Positions 13,109-26,500 of a DNA stretch of 64,000 nt are shown here, piece by piece. The position numbers were made by a program, and so were the translations under genes. The notes beneath the pieces were generated by a model that was not told where the DNA came from, made no database searches, and saw nothing but the letters and a program-made list of their open reading frames with translations. Positions within the stretch are counted from its first letter, which is position 1. Each line of letters begins with the position of its first letter. The stretch is from Sipunculus nudus (lineage: Eukaryota > Annelida > Sipuncula > Golfingiida > Sipunculidae): contig CM049317.1 in NCBI GenBank assembly GCA_026874595.1, positions 75,856,891-75,920,890 of the forward strand, read 5' to 3'.

Positions 13109-16100
13109 AAATATATATCTAATAATGATAATATATATTTATTTTATTATTGGGCATTCCTTTAAACTTTTTCAATCTTTTGGGTGTACCGTTTGGCATA
13201 TATGCTGCAGTTAGTAGCTACTGGTTGCAATAACAAGTACTTTTTGGTTACAAGGCCTTGTAATATTATTCTGGCAGATAAAACATAACCGCTGACCTTA
13301 TCATATACAGTCATATTCATGGTTAACCACAGCCCAGCCACTATAATGAGTAACTTACAATGACACAGTCAGGGTGGGTGGGTAACAAATTTATAACTTC
13401 CAGTGGATTCATTAAAGGAGCCTATTCTGCTAACATGACATGTATCAGCTAAAGGTAATCTCTTGAACCTTTAAATAGAATCAGGTCAGATCAAGCTGAT
13501 CCCAACACACACAGGCGTTGTTTTGATTATTATCTGTGTGTTTATAATATCAGAGTTGCCTGTCTAAATAATCCTAATACATTCAATAGTGACAAATTGT
13601 AGCAAGTCAGATGAACCACAGTTCTGCAAAAGCCATTTTGCTGCAACTACCGGTAGTGACCTGTCAAAATATGTAACAAATCACCTTTGGTAACATGGTT
13701 ATTCAACATGGGTGCATGAACTGAATTTACTGACATATTGTAGATAAATAAAACTCATACATTCATGACAGAGGTGATATAACATATAATATAGGCCATT
13801 TTCTTAACAGGAAACATCCATCACAGAGGTGTTATAAGACATTTCCTAAACAGGAATCACGTAGAGTCCATTAACATGTACCCAGAGAAAGCCAGAAATC
13901 ACATAAAATCAAAAGATAAGGCAGGGAATAGCTGACTTTAAGTTTTATCAGTGTAGCAATACAGGGGCACTTGAGGAACATATTAACTTAGAAAATATTT
14001 GACTTTGAATCGTGAAGTGCAGTTATAACATAACACTCCTTCAGAGTGTCTAAATCTATCCAAATTTCTATAACTTTTCTTGATTTGACTGTTATCATTA
14101 ACCAAGACAGATTGAGTACCCAGCTCCTTAATTTGTTTCACCTGCCCTGTATCTACTGAATAACGATAACAATATATACATATATACCAAAGCACACCCA
14201 GCACCAGGTAAATGAAAGATACACAGAGTGACGGAGCTCCTGTTTACACAGAACTGTGACATTGATAAACTCTTTGATTGTGGAGAGCCTGATGTGGTCT
14301 GAAGTACAGTAACTGTGCATCATACCCATGTACAGAGCATACCTCAGAATACAGGGAGCCCATGTGTAACCACAGAGTTGATAAATAACTGGTATTGTTA
14401 ACACACATGGAGGGTGTTGTCGTGGCTCAGTCATTCATATCCCCAACAGGAAGTGATACTAGGTCTGTAGCTGCACATACAGATTTACCATGGCAGGTAA
14501 AAAGTTTAATTTTTTCACATTATATCATCTCGGTTGCTCAGGAATTTAGCGATCATTGCATTCTAGTGAATCTAGGCCTACAGTTTTATATTTCAGGATT
14601 AATGATTACATGTACAAGAATGTGTCTTGTGGTCATGTTGAGGGATGATGCATGCTTGGGTTTTTGGCTGAATTTGATATTTGAAGAATGTGGTTATCTT
14701 TTGGTTTGAGGTGTATTTAGATTGATTTGTCAAATATTTATATATAAATGGGGGTTAAGCTTGTGCTTGTGTATACCTTAATGTTGATGAAAGGCAGAAG
14801 TATTATACCCCGCAGAAGTATTGATGGCTTGATAGCTGATGATGACAGTAAAATATTTGGTTTTGTGGCTGCTTTTGAAATACTGTTATTAGGCTTTATT
14901 CTGTAAATATCCCTTTAGGTCAGTAAAAAGCGTTCGAAGAATAATCTGATGTCAAGATCAGGAAGGGAAAACTTAATTGAGGATTGATTAGTTTATTAAT
15001 GTCTGATCAAAAAAGGATGAGAAGTTTAATTAGATTTTACTCTTTTATGTTTCCTTTTTAACCTCCATCTATCTGTTTTAGAAAATTAGTTAAAGAGGAG
15101 CTATGGTGTATCCAGAATACGATATGTGCATTTTACCACTACTTCCTGTCAAGCTCTTCCATTCTGGTGGAAGAGTCAAAGGGCAAGTGTCTCAAAACAA
15201 AGTTGAGTAATGTAACCATTTATTATGGGTGCCTTAATGAATTTCTAGCTTGACAAATGTTACAGCAAAAAAAAAAACAGACAGGACATATGATCTACAA
15301 TGTACCAATGTACCACCACAGTTATTAAAGATAGAATGAAGGCCCAAGGTGCATCCTACGTGTGATTCAGACAGTGGGAAGGCCATGTGGTTGTGTGCAT
15401 GTATCCGGCACTTCCATTTGAGACTGTAATAATTATAATAGGTGAAAAATATGGTGTATATACTAGACCTGTGAATGGTGAGGCACCTTGGAAACAAAAC
15501 AGACTGTTGATTCTTTACCTTCAATTTCATTCTCCATTCAGTCATTTTTCAGTAGCAAATTTCAAACTTTAAATAAAAGCAGATATTTGACCACAATGGA
15601 TATTAATTAATGTAAGCAAGTAAAATAACAATGGAGCTCACCCTCTTGTATAATGCTGACATATTACTGTCATTTTTGTTTCGGTACGAATGCAGCAGTC
15701 TTATTCCAGCAAGCATTAAAAGTGGATCCAGGACACAGAAAAGAAAAATAGACTCAACATTGTGGGATGCACCATCAAAAATTGACAGCTCAAAAAAATA
15801 ATTGATTTGGAGGTTACGAATTGAAGTTCCATCAAGGAGTTTACAATTTAATGGATTGATTATAGAGTACATTGTAACACTCCAGTATATGATGTAAGCA
15901 TGTAGTTAAATGTATAAACAGAGATGTTATCTAGTTATCAGATAATGTACAGTATCTGTGTACAGTCCGAGCAGTACCACTCTTGTACAGGATTATGTGA
16001 CCAAAAAAAACCACTAGGAAATGTCAGAAAAACTCAACTTAGCGACTTGCATTGTTCTCACTGTAGGAAGATGTTTATGTATATATTTATATAACCATAA

Positions 16101-17513
16101 TGATAAAACCACATTAACAAGACAACAGTGAAGAGATGATACATTGTGAATGCTTTTCCCTTTGTAAAAATTTAGTCTTCAATTATATAATAAATCCTAA
16201 AGATAGAAGTATTAGAATATCAATACTTGTTTGTATATGTGAAAATAGTGTTACCAAAATATTTGTATAGTTTCTCATTAAATTAATTAGATAGTTGCAG
16301 CAGGATAGAAGGAATCCTTTATTAAATATAGTTAATTATTGGCATTATAATATTTATCATATTTGTTTGCTAGTGTGATTACGCAAATCTGTCAATAAAC
16401 TGTTTCATGGTTACAATCTATGTCAAGCAAAACTGTTTGGCTCATTTTCACAGCTTGTTCACATGTACTTTCACTATTACTTTGTGCTTCTGTTGTATTT
16501 TATGATAATAATGCTGATACAAGTACAGTTTGTACATGGTGACAAGTCCGTGTGCTGATAAAGGTATTTTCCACCTGTATGTATGTTATTGTTAATCCTT
16601 GCACCTTTTATTCATTGTAGGACTCAGAAAAGCTAAGCGTTATGACTGGAAGGACTCCAACCTGGCCTTGTTTGGCTCCGACACTGAGAAACAGGTCAAA
16701 AGTAAGTGGTTCATAAGTATATGACAAATTGAAAATCAAAAGAATAAACATGTAAATATGCTATGAATACATAGATATTTTGCTCAAATAGAATTCAAGA
16801 CAGGCATATTGGAATACAGGATATATAAAAAGTAAATATATATACTAAGTCACCTTTTCATATAATTTTTAAAAAATTAAGAAGACATATATAAAATATG
16901 GTAAAATATGGTAAATATCAAGCATATGGGGGTTAAAAAAACTCAAAAGACAAGCACATTTACATCAGATGCAAGAATAGACAAAATATATCATTTAACA
17001 TATTTATTATTAGTATTACATAATACAATAAGTTGCTCTGGCCAAATCACAAAAATTTGCAAAATAGGGATTCCCCTAAAAGTGTTCAAATGCCTGAGCA
17101 CAAACAGCATGCACCGGTATTTATAAATACTGAACAGTCTAAAGATTTTGTATCAAGAGGATTTATTGTTTTATTTGTAATCTAGAGTGGATGCCCATAA
17201 AGATTTGAATCAGTTGTTATGATATTGGTGTTATTATAAGACAAGACTGTGGTATGCCATATACTGGTTATGATATAGGCAGTGCCATAGGGCATATTTT
17301 TAAGTATTTTTGATTATTTTGATCTCTTAGTTTCTCTCTTCTCTTATCACTCGCTTCAAGTATGTATGTGTCCTGTGTACTTCTCATCACTCACGCCAAG
17401 TCATTTACAACCCTGGTATTTCTGTGTCAACGGAACTGATTTAAAATGAGATTAAAACATGCAAATTCAATAAGATTGCTTTGAATGAGTTAATTTATGC
17501 CTTTTGTTTACTT

Positions 17514-17555
<42 letters not shown>

Positions 17556-20500
17556 CACTTTTTACGCAAGATATTTCAGCAGTATCATTCAGTTATGGTT
17601 CAGTCAGTTGCAAGTTTAAATTTGACCTACATCCATTGAAAGCTTTGTGTAAGTCAAGCATGTAAGCACGAGAATAAAGCCAGGCACCCTGTTATATGAT
17701 TTATTAGTGTGCAGTTCAACATGACGGTGATATAAACATAGGAACAGCTGAAACTAGGAATGAAATTGTATCTGAACATGGACTGATGATTCTAAATCCT
17801 AGGTTTTCCTGGATGAGGGCCAAGGCAACAAACAGGACGCTTTGTAAATTTAAATGATGTATGGTATATTTAGTATGTAAGGCCAGTGGTCAGATATGGC
17901 AGGGAAGGTGCAGGAATCCTGGTCATGTGATTGTTTGCTCTGCCTGTGTTCCTGTGTTGGTGGCCGGCCATATTGATTAAACATGGCGGCTTGCCATGTG
18001 GCTTGTCTGTTTATAGGACCTGCAACACCTGAACAGGCATTACACACCCTCCACCATGTATAAGACATGAGCATATCCCGGGGAATGGCCAGGCATTGAG
18101 GCTTCACATGCCATAGTCAGGAGTTCAGGCTGAAGCTGTAAGGCTTACAGACTGGGCAGTATGCAAGCACAGAATGTCAGTGTACATACAGCTCCGCACT
18201 AAATGCCTTGGGCTGTCTTGGCTGGTTGTTTTAAAAAATTCATTTGAATTAAAACATACTATAATTATATCACAGAAGAATAAAATAATGTCAGATATTG
18301 CGATGGATGAATTTGCTATTCATTCCTGTTTGTTATAACAGATACCCACTTTACTCTTCCGTTTGTACCTGGGTCAGCTAACTTCTAGTTAAGTTAACAG
18401 AGATGTAGCCTCACACACTTTTAAAAAAAATAAAAATTTGACCATATGTAAATTAGCCTTAAATATTACATTGTGAAATGACAAATTGTGCTGAGCACCA
18501 TTGCCAGTGGGTCACATGCATTAAAAAAGTCCTGTTGTTTGAACTGTTCACTAGTTATCAAAGTGTAGAGTCACATGACCTCTCTTTGGCTTGTTACATT
18601 TCTGTACTGGTGCTGCACTGACTCTACAGGAGGAAGTAAAGTCAGTCAGATCTGATTATTTAGACTGCTACATAGTCATAAAGATCTCAGGAGTCATGGA
18701 TATAATAAATTATGTTTATAATTAAACAAAAAGTTCATGCTTCATTAACTTGGTCTGTATTTACTTCATCATCAGATGATGTACATGTCCATTAAGTTAA
18801 TTGACAGATCTTCCTTCTTTTCCCGGGTTCAGCTCAACTTGACCCCTTAATTATTGATTTAACAAAGCATTCTTGAACACAAAAACTTGTACGATATTTG
18901 GTCACTGTTCCCTGTTTTTAGTTGGGGTTAGAAAATTTATTTATTAGAGCCCAGCCTAATCAAGTCCTTTATAGTAATCTGGTTTCTCCATTCTTTTGGC
19001 CATCTGTCTGTCTGTCACGCACAAGGTCTCATCTGATTGGACAAATAAACAGTGCTCCCCTCTGGTGTAGCAATTCAGGATACAAGGTCATAACAAACAG
19101 GGCATACGATATAGGTAGTAGGCCTGTAGGTAAAGCGCTTTGTAAAGAGCGTAAATGGTTAACAGGACCTGTCACCAGTCAAACCTGGATGTTTGACTGG
19201 CGTGTACAATATTGGTGGTTAAGGCCAGAGACATTCAACAGTGATTAGAACAGGAGTGTCTATTACCTTCACTGATAAGGCCATGTTACAGCGTATAAAG
19301 GATAAATTGTTGGGGAAATTAATGGCATATAAAGAACGTGAATGCACCTTTATAATATCTCCAAGTTAGCACATCAGATAAATTCATGCTAAAAGGAATC
19401 CGTTTCCAGGTTTATATACAGAGCTTTAATGTACCTCTTTATCAGAGATAAGGCTACATTAGATCAGGTATAATGGAATACTTGAGGGGATGAGGTTGCA
19501 GGGAGTGAAAGTCTGGTGATGAGGCTGATCAGCGGGCTGAGCTGCAGCTGAGGGGTGCTGGGAGGGCTGTAAGGCAGACAGGGGTGTTCAACCTCACTGC
19601 TGGCTATGTCAGGTGATCAAGGGTTCCCAGAAATTCCTGACTGCCAGCCCTGTGGTGACTGCCTTGAGTGTATAAGCTTTCCAGCTGCTTACATTTGCTG
19701 CTTACTGTGGCTTGGTGATTATCACAAGTACCAGGTTCAGCGTAATGACCTTTGACCTTTGGTCATGTCATGGCTACACCTGTCTGTACATTGAGAGCCA
19801 TCTGTGATGTACAGTTCTTCCCTCCTGTTAGTTATTCCAGTGAACAGAACAGGGTATCATGAAAAAGAAATTTCTCTTTCTACACAAACTGTGACTTTGT
19901 GCCTTATCCCATTTTGTGACATTTTCATTCATGTTTATTTTATGTCCTAAATTTGTGATTTTTTAGCTTCTGACTTTTGATTTTATCCACCTTTCAAAAT
20001 GTTCCTGTTTCCAATCATTGCCCTTTGATAATCATTGACTATTAAAATAAATCAGATCCATGCAAATCAGTATATAAGGCCAAAATAAAAAAAAAGGTAT
20101 GGTTCTCAGGCACTTTTTTTCAGAAATCAATGCGGGCGGGCGGTTTTTTTATTTTTATTTTTTTGTATGTTTCGATAAAAATGTCAATTGAAAAGGGAAA
20201 AACATGACATAACAAAGGAAATTGTATGATTTTATTAACTTGAAAGAAATATCCGAGCGGCTGCAGCTCAAAATCGGTAAGTTTCAGTTGAAAATCAAAA
20301 TAAAAATTTTTGATGCGGGGGGGAGGGGGGGGGGGTGGGGGTTAAAATTGATGCGGGCGGTGCCTGAGAACCATACCTTTAATTTTTTTTGGCCTAACAT
20401 TTTCTCTTTTAATTTTAAAAGGGTCAATGTGAAATGTAATTTCATTGATTAGTTACTCTTTGTATTATCTTTCTGTTTGAATATAAGACATGAAAATAAA

Positions 20501-23500
20501 AGAAAAAGAATATGTTTGCATGTTCAATATTCTGAGATTAGTGAAGGTATACATATATGAAAATAATCTTACCACCATTGATATTAGGAATGTAAGAAAG
20601 TCCTCCAGTGAATGCACATATATTTTTGCCTCCTTTCAGATAAAAAACATTGTGATTCATAGGTCTTTATGTTTTAATATTTTTTGTAGTGTTATTTAAA
20701 ATGATCAGAAATTATGCAGACAGCTAGGACCAATTTCTTGTAACATATACAGATGTATCTAATACAAAAAGGGGTATTGCATGGATTAAACTGATTCCAA
20801 TAAAAAAATGTTTTAATAAAAATAAAAAAGAAACTACTTCACATATGAAGTGAAAAAGTATGGCATCTTGCTTGGATGTTGGAGAATGGAAGGGTTTAGA
20901 ATGTGCTGCCCATCACTTTAAGGGATGGGAGTTTCCCTGCATGCTTTATATATCTGTAGAAGACAGAAACAGATTCTGTAGCATATTTAAACATTCATGA
21001 AAATCACTGCAAAAGTCCATGCATGGGGGAAAGTAATGGGATATCACCATCCAGACAGTATCTATGTACATGTAATAATATCCTTACAAGTTAATAACTG
21101 TGCTGACATAGTGTAGAGGTCAGGGAGTACAGTGTGGCTGTGAAGAAAGATGGCGCCATGAGTCACTAGTTGTAACCTAACCACGCGTTGTGCTGTTTCT
21201 TGATGGACTGGCAGACTGGTGGTGCTATATTAGGAACATTAACATCATGGTACTTGTGTTGTGGCTAAGGTTCTGCTGCTGTAATATTTACAACAATAAA
21301 CAGACAAAATAAAGCATGTTTTTATTCATTTAGGTGGGTGTTTGTGAGCTGCAGACTGAATCACTTAATACAAAAAAATATTGTCATTGCATGGATTAAT
21401 TTAGACAAGATAAATAATCTGCTCATCTGGTATGAGTAAACATTGACCTGGTCAGGTATCTATATTGTTGATATGACAGTTTTAACATGCTGAGAGCTGA
21501 TTGGTTATTTTTATAAACAGTCCAGGAGAGGAAGCTTACAGGGGTAGAGTTTATTCTGTATCAGTATTTGGTTCCATATTTTTTTTTTGGGTGGCAGGAC
21601 CTTAGATTTAAGTTTATTAATTGAGAAGAATTTTTTTCTGCACAAGTTTGTGATTGACCTCCATTATGACTGATTTTTCCAAAACAGCCTGGGTCAGATA
21701 AATATATTTAGTCACAGGTGAGACATGCACTTGCTATTTATTTTTTACCTTGACCTAATTTTCAGGGCAATCCCTTACTTATCCCTGATTGGTTGCCTAA
21801 TTGCATGCAAAGGGGACAGAAGCAAGGTGTCATTTGATTGCAGACCTCTAGTTTCTTAACAAACATTTTATCAACTTTACCACTTCAGATTAATCATTGG
21901 GGAAATACTTGCATGTATGTACACACACATACCCAGACATGTCACATACATACACATACTCTTACATGTTTTTGGCATATCTTGTTTTTCAATGAATTAC
22001 ACCAAAATTAAGTTATTCTTTCATTGATTACAATTTTCAAAATTAATCTTATTTTTGAATTTCAGTTCATTTTGTGTTAAAGTCACATGTTACTCAGCTT
22101 ACCATGATATTAAATGTACAACCCCAGGTATTCAGATACTTGTTGCTAAATTAACTGTGAAATACATTGTTGTGATATAGAGATTATGATCTGATACAAC
22201 AGCAGTTATGGCATCTTTACATGTAATCAGAACATTATTAATAAAACATTTAGAATGTATTGAGATTGATTTCTCATTAATTGTATCCCCAGACAAAGTC
22301 GGGGTACTATGGTTTCACAACGGTCACGCCGCTGCCGCCGCCGCCGCAGAAAAACCTTGTGAGCGGGATAACTAAAAAAAAATTTCACTGATCTTTTTCA
22401 AACTTTACATTTGCATAGATATAGATAAGGCGACGAAGCCTATTTAAAATGGGGTCATGACCTATGCTAGGAGAGTGACCTTGACCTTGAATAGGTCCAT
22501 TTTTGCTGAAAATAACACTAATTCTTAAATATCTCAAGTAAACTTGCATGGACTGGTCCAAAAATCAAGGTGACCGAAGATCTTGGATAGCCTTGTGATA
22601 TACCAGAAACTGGTGGCGCCACCTATTATCCTTTTCTTGTTTTTACGCCTTTTAATACCCCCATAATTGCCACTTGACAATACTGTAAGCATTATAAGTA
22701 CAAAACTAATGGACAGATTTGTCATATTATGCATATGTAGAGAGATGGGTTATGAAATGAGGTCTATTTACATTTGGGTCATGACCTTTACCATGAGAGT
22801 GGCCTTGACCTTTAATGTGTCCATATTTGGTGAAAATCACACACCTCTTATGATATCTCCAGTGTTGATAGCCATATGGATTTCAAACGTGACTTATGTA
22901 TGGCCCACCACTAAAGTAAGAACCCTAGGCTATAGGTTCTAGGGTCATGAGGTCAAAGGTCAAGGTCACTGGACTCGCATCTTAAAAGATACTGTGGATG
23001 TATTTTAAGCCAAACATTCATCCCAGGTCTTCAATCTTGAATATATAGCTCACTTGCCAATAGTGGATGATCCATATCAATTTTGGGGTCACAAGATCGA
23101 AGGTCAAGGCCACAGGAGCTATCTGTCAAAAAATTAGTTTCTGGATGATAATTCCTGCTTTTATTGATGTATTGATTTCAAACTTGACTTGTATATGTCC
23201 CATTGAAAAAGCAAGACTCCATTTGATTTTGGGGTCATGAGGTCAAAGGTCAAGGTCACAGGACACATCTTTAAAAAGATTGTGGATGCATTTTCAGCCA
23301 AACATTTCATCTCAGACCTTTCATCTTGCACATATAGTCCCTTCCAAGAGAGGTAGACCCCTGTCAGTTTTTAGGTCACAAGGTGAAAGGTGAAGGTCAC
23401 AGGAGCCATCTGTCCAAAAATTTTATCTTGCACATACAATTCCCCTGCCAATAGAGGAAGATGCCTGTCAATTTCTGGGATAGCCTTGTGATGTGCCAAA

Positions 23501-26500
23501 AGGTCAAGGTCACAGGACCAACATCTTCAAAAAGGTTGTGGATTGATAGATGGAAGAAACAATAATTGCTTGCCAAGTGTCAGTATATGCTGCTAAAAAT
23601 TGGGGCTTATTCTTAAAGGGGGGGGGGGGGCAACTATGTTTGGGGATACTCTGGCACCTGCGGTGCCAAGAAATGTCTAGTTAGTTAATTCCAGTATTGG
23701 TATTTTTTAATTGTAACAGGTAACCAAGTACAAGTCTACTTGAATGATGGATACAAAAATTAATATGTGGTGGTGTAATTGGTGTTAACAAATTAATAAT
23801 GAAATTTAAAAGAGGACAATAAAAAAGCAGGAAGCCAATCCGATGAACAAACTAAAGAAGAAAAATTAATTCCAATATGAGGCCAGTTTGATGGAAAATG
23901 CACTCAAGAAAAATTCCTATCAGTGATATATCCACACACACGCCTCTGCCTGGGGGAGGCCTTTTATATGCCACATATTTCACCCCTCACCTGTACCCGG
24001 CCATGCAGGTGTGTAGCGCGAGATGAGGCCATGTGTGTGTGATGCTCTCCTCATCAAGCGTGAAGCAGATGGTTTACATATAGTGTGTGTAGCTCCAGAG
24101 CATCCTGTACCAGCTTATCTGAGGTCTTCTTTATGTTTATTTACCTGTGTGTGTGTGTGTGTGTGTGAGGGTGTGTATGTGTGTGTGTCTTACACACATG
24201 GTATATCAAGCTTAGTAATAAAGGAAGCAAATCAATTAAAAAAAATACAAAATTTAATAGAGCAGCTTTATCTCATCACAGCACTAGTTATGATTGAATG
24301 AATGAATGAATCATTTACTCAAGTCAGTAAATGTCTTGTCTGTAGAACGAATGCCGTCTAATGTAATAAATATCCTTTATTTTCTGTAATGTAAAAAAGG
24401 GTATTAACAATTACAGCAATGAATGTGCTGCCATGTACTGACAGACCAACTGAACCTGCTTCACTCTAAACTCCGGTTTTCAGTTTCTGGTGGTTTAAAC
24501 TTAAATTTTATGAATAAATAATAAAAATTGTACCCTTAAGAAAATTGGTCAGCAACATTATAAAAAAAATACATCAACATTTATATGAAACAATCATTAA
24601 ATAGTTTTAAGAAATACTTCCTTCAGGGAATCCATAAGAACCATGATTACTCAAGATGTTTTATTTTGTATATTACTGATGTCTTGAATTTCTAGGAGTA
24701 ATTTTAAACATCTGTTTTACAGAGGAGGCTGCCATGACAGAACCTGCCTGGGCAGGATGCGGCCAGGAAGTAGGACTTAAAATTTGGCGTATTGAGGTGG
24801 GTGTAATTGAAAATATTATCTATGGTATTGAGGTGTAGTGGAAAATAATCTATAGTATTGAGGCAGGAAAGTAGGAAATATTATCTATAGTATGGAGGCA
24901 CCAGTAGGTTTATTGGAAAAATGAATTACCCAGAAATAGAGAATCAATTGAGTGAGATCTTGTGGAATTAAAAAATATGCTACCTTCAGTCAAGTTTTGT
25001 CTTATGTAACTCTAAGGTTGTTGCTCAGGTATAGTATGAAAAAACATGTCTTTTGAATTATTTGTTACTTCCTATGTTATATTAGCTATTACAAAATATA
25101 AATCCCAGCAGAATTTGGATCTGTGGACTGTAATTTTGTTTTTATTTCAGCAATTTAAAGTGAAAGATTGGCCAAAACAAGATTATGGCAAGTTCTACAG
25201 TGGTGACTCTTACATCATTCTCAATGTAGGTATTCTACCTTAATGAAGAACCATTTCTGAAGTTACTGCACTATAATGTGTGGAGAATGTGGGCTCCTGA
25301 TTAAATTTAATGCATAAAACATAACATAACCCCGCTCCTTGGCAGAGGAAACTATGATATAACCTATCATATGATAAAATGAAATTATTCACAGGTATCA
25401 GAGATAAAGTAAATGTTTGCTCACACTCATTCTTAGCAGCCATTTAATGGCTTTTATGATAAAGATTTAATGATTATATTGAAGGCTTTAATGATTAAAG
25501 CTAGAGATGGTGCTTTGGGTTTGTCTTCAATTAAAAAGAAAGATGCACGGTGTTAATTGTTGCAGACATACAAACCTGACCCCAACAGCGAGGAACTCGC
25601 ATACGACCTCCACTTCTGGATCGGCAAGTACAGCACACAGGTAAGCTCATTAACCTGGGAAACAGAGAGTATGTCAGGTGACAACAACTATGACCTGTTA
25701 TTTAAAATATAGACTAGTGTCAGGTAGAAAGATCTTTAATTAAAGACATAAGCATGGTAATGAGAGAATGTCAGCTTATTGTTTCCATGAAACAGATCAG
25801 TCACATGTTGTTGGGGTGAATGTTTAAAAAACTGTGGTGGTTAAGTTCATGTTGTTATTATATAGGTGTATCAGAGATATCAGTAAAATGAACACGTCGA
25901 AGGCAAACATCCCAGTCACCAATATACAGAGTTACCTCTTTATGTCTGCTATCTAAAAAGCTACTTCTGTTATCTGACAGTTGTGTGAAATATGTCAAAA
26001 ACAATAGCGTCATGAAGAACTATCTGTAAAGGAAAGGATATGTTAAAGGTACATAGACAACATGAGATCATTATTAGTAATACGAGTACCATAACTGCAT
26101 ATTTGATAACTGACTCAGCAACTGATGATACCATCAGATAATATTGCCACGTGCTCTTTTGTATTTAGTTTCATGCTGGCTGTGATATATTCTTAATTTT
26201 TTGCTGATGAATCACTGGGATGCATGTTATTGTGGTTTCCCCTTATGTTCATCAGGCTTTGATACTGGAAGCATCTGGTTAGTGTACTCTCTCTCTTATC
26301 TTCCAGTGCACCGTCTTTATAAAATTGTGTCATAATGACAGTTATAAGTAGTAATGCAGTAATAAGTGAAGAATGACAAGAATGGTGTTTCTAATCTTTG
26401 GGTGTCCCCATTTGTCATTGTGTCTGTGAGACAGAGAAAAAGAAAGAGAAAGAGAGTAAGAAAGAAAGAGAGTGAAAGAGAGTAAGAAAAAGAGAGAGAA

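Larger units (their letters stand above)
11100..16620 (+). other. Intron 1, distal part
   Basis: AT-rich intron with a G run at 12425-12434 and a (TA)n block at 13045-13104 flanked by more TA-rich sequence. Apart from the candidate alternative first exon at 14490, I see no coding sequence; the short frames here show no protein family. Confidence 0.6.

Noticed and set aside
14395-14709. 104-codon frame overlapping the candidate alternative first exon
   Set aside because: No domain features, and the proposed ATG GCA G uses another frame.
19175-19200. Perfect 10-bp hairpin CCAGTCAAAC/GTTTGACTGG
   Set aside because: No repeated copies, flanking duplication or gene context were seen; it may be chance.
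25046-25243. Open frames covering exons 4, 8 and 12 plus flanking intron (also 46577-46870 and 53348-53578)
   Set aside because: They are read-through of true exons into intron; splice sites give the correct limits.
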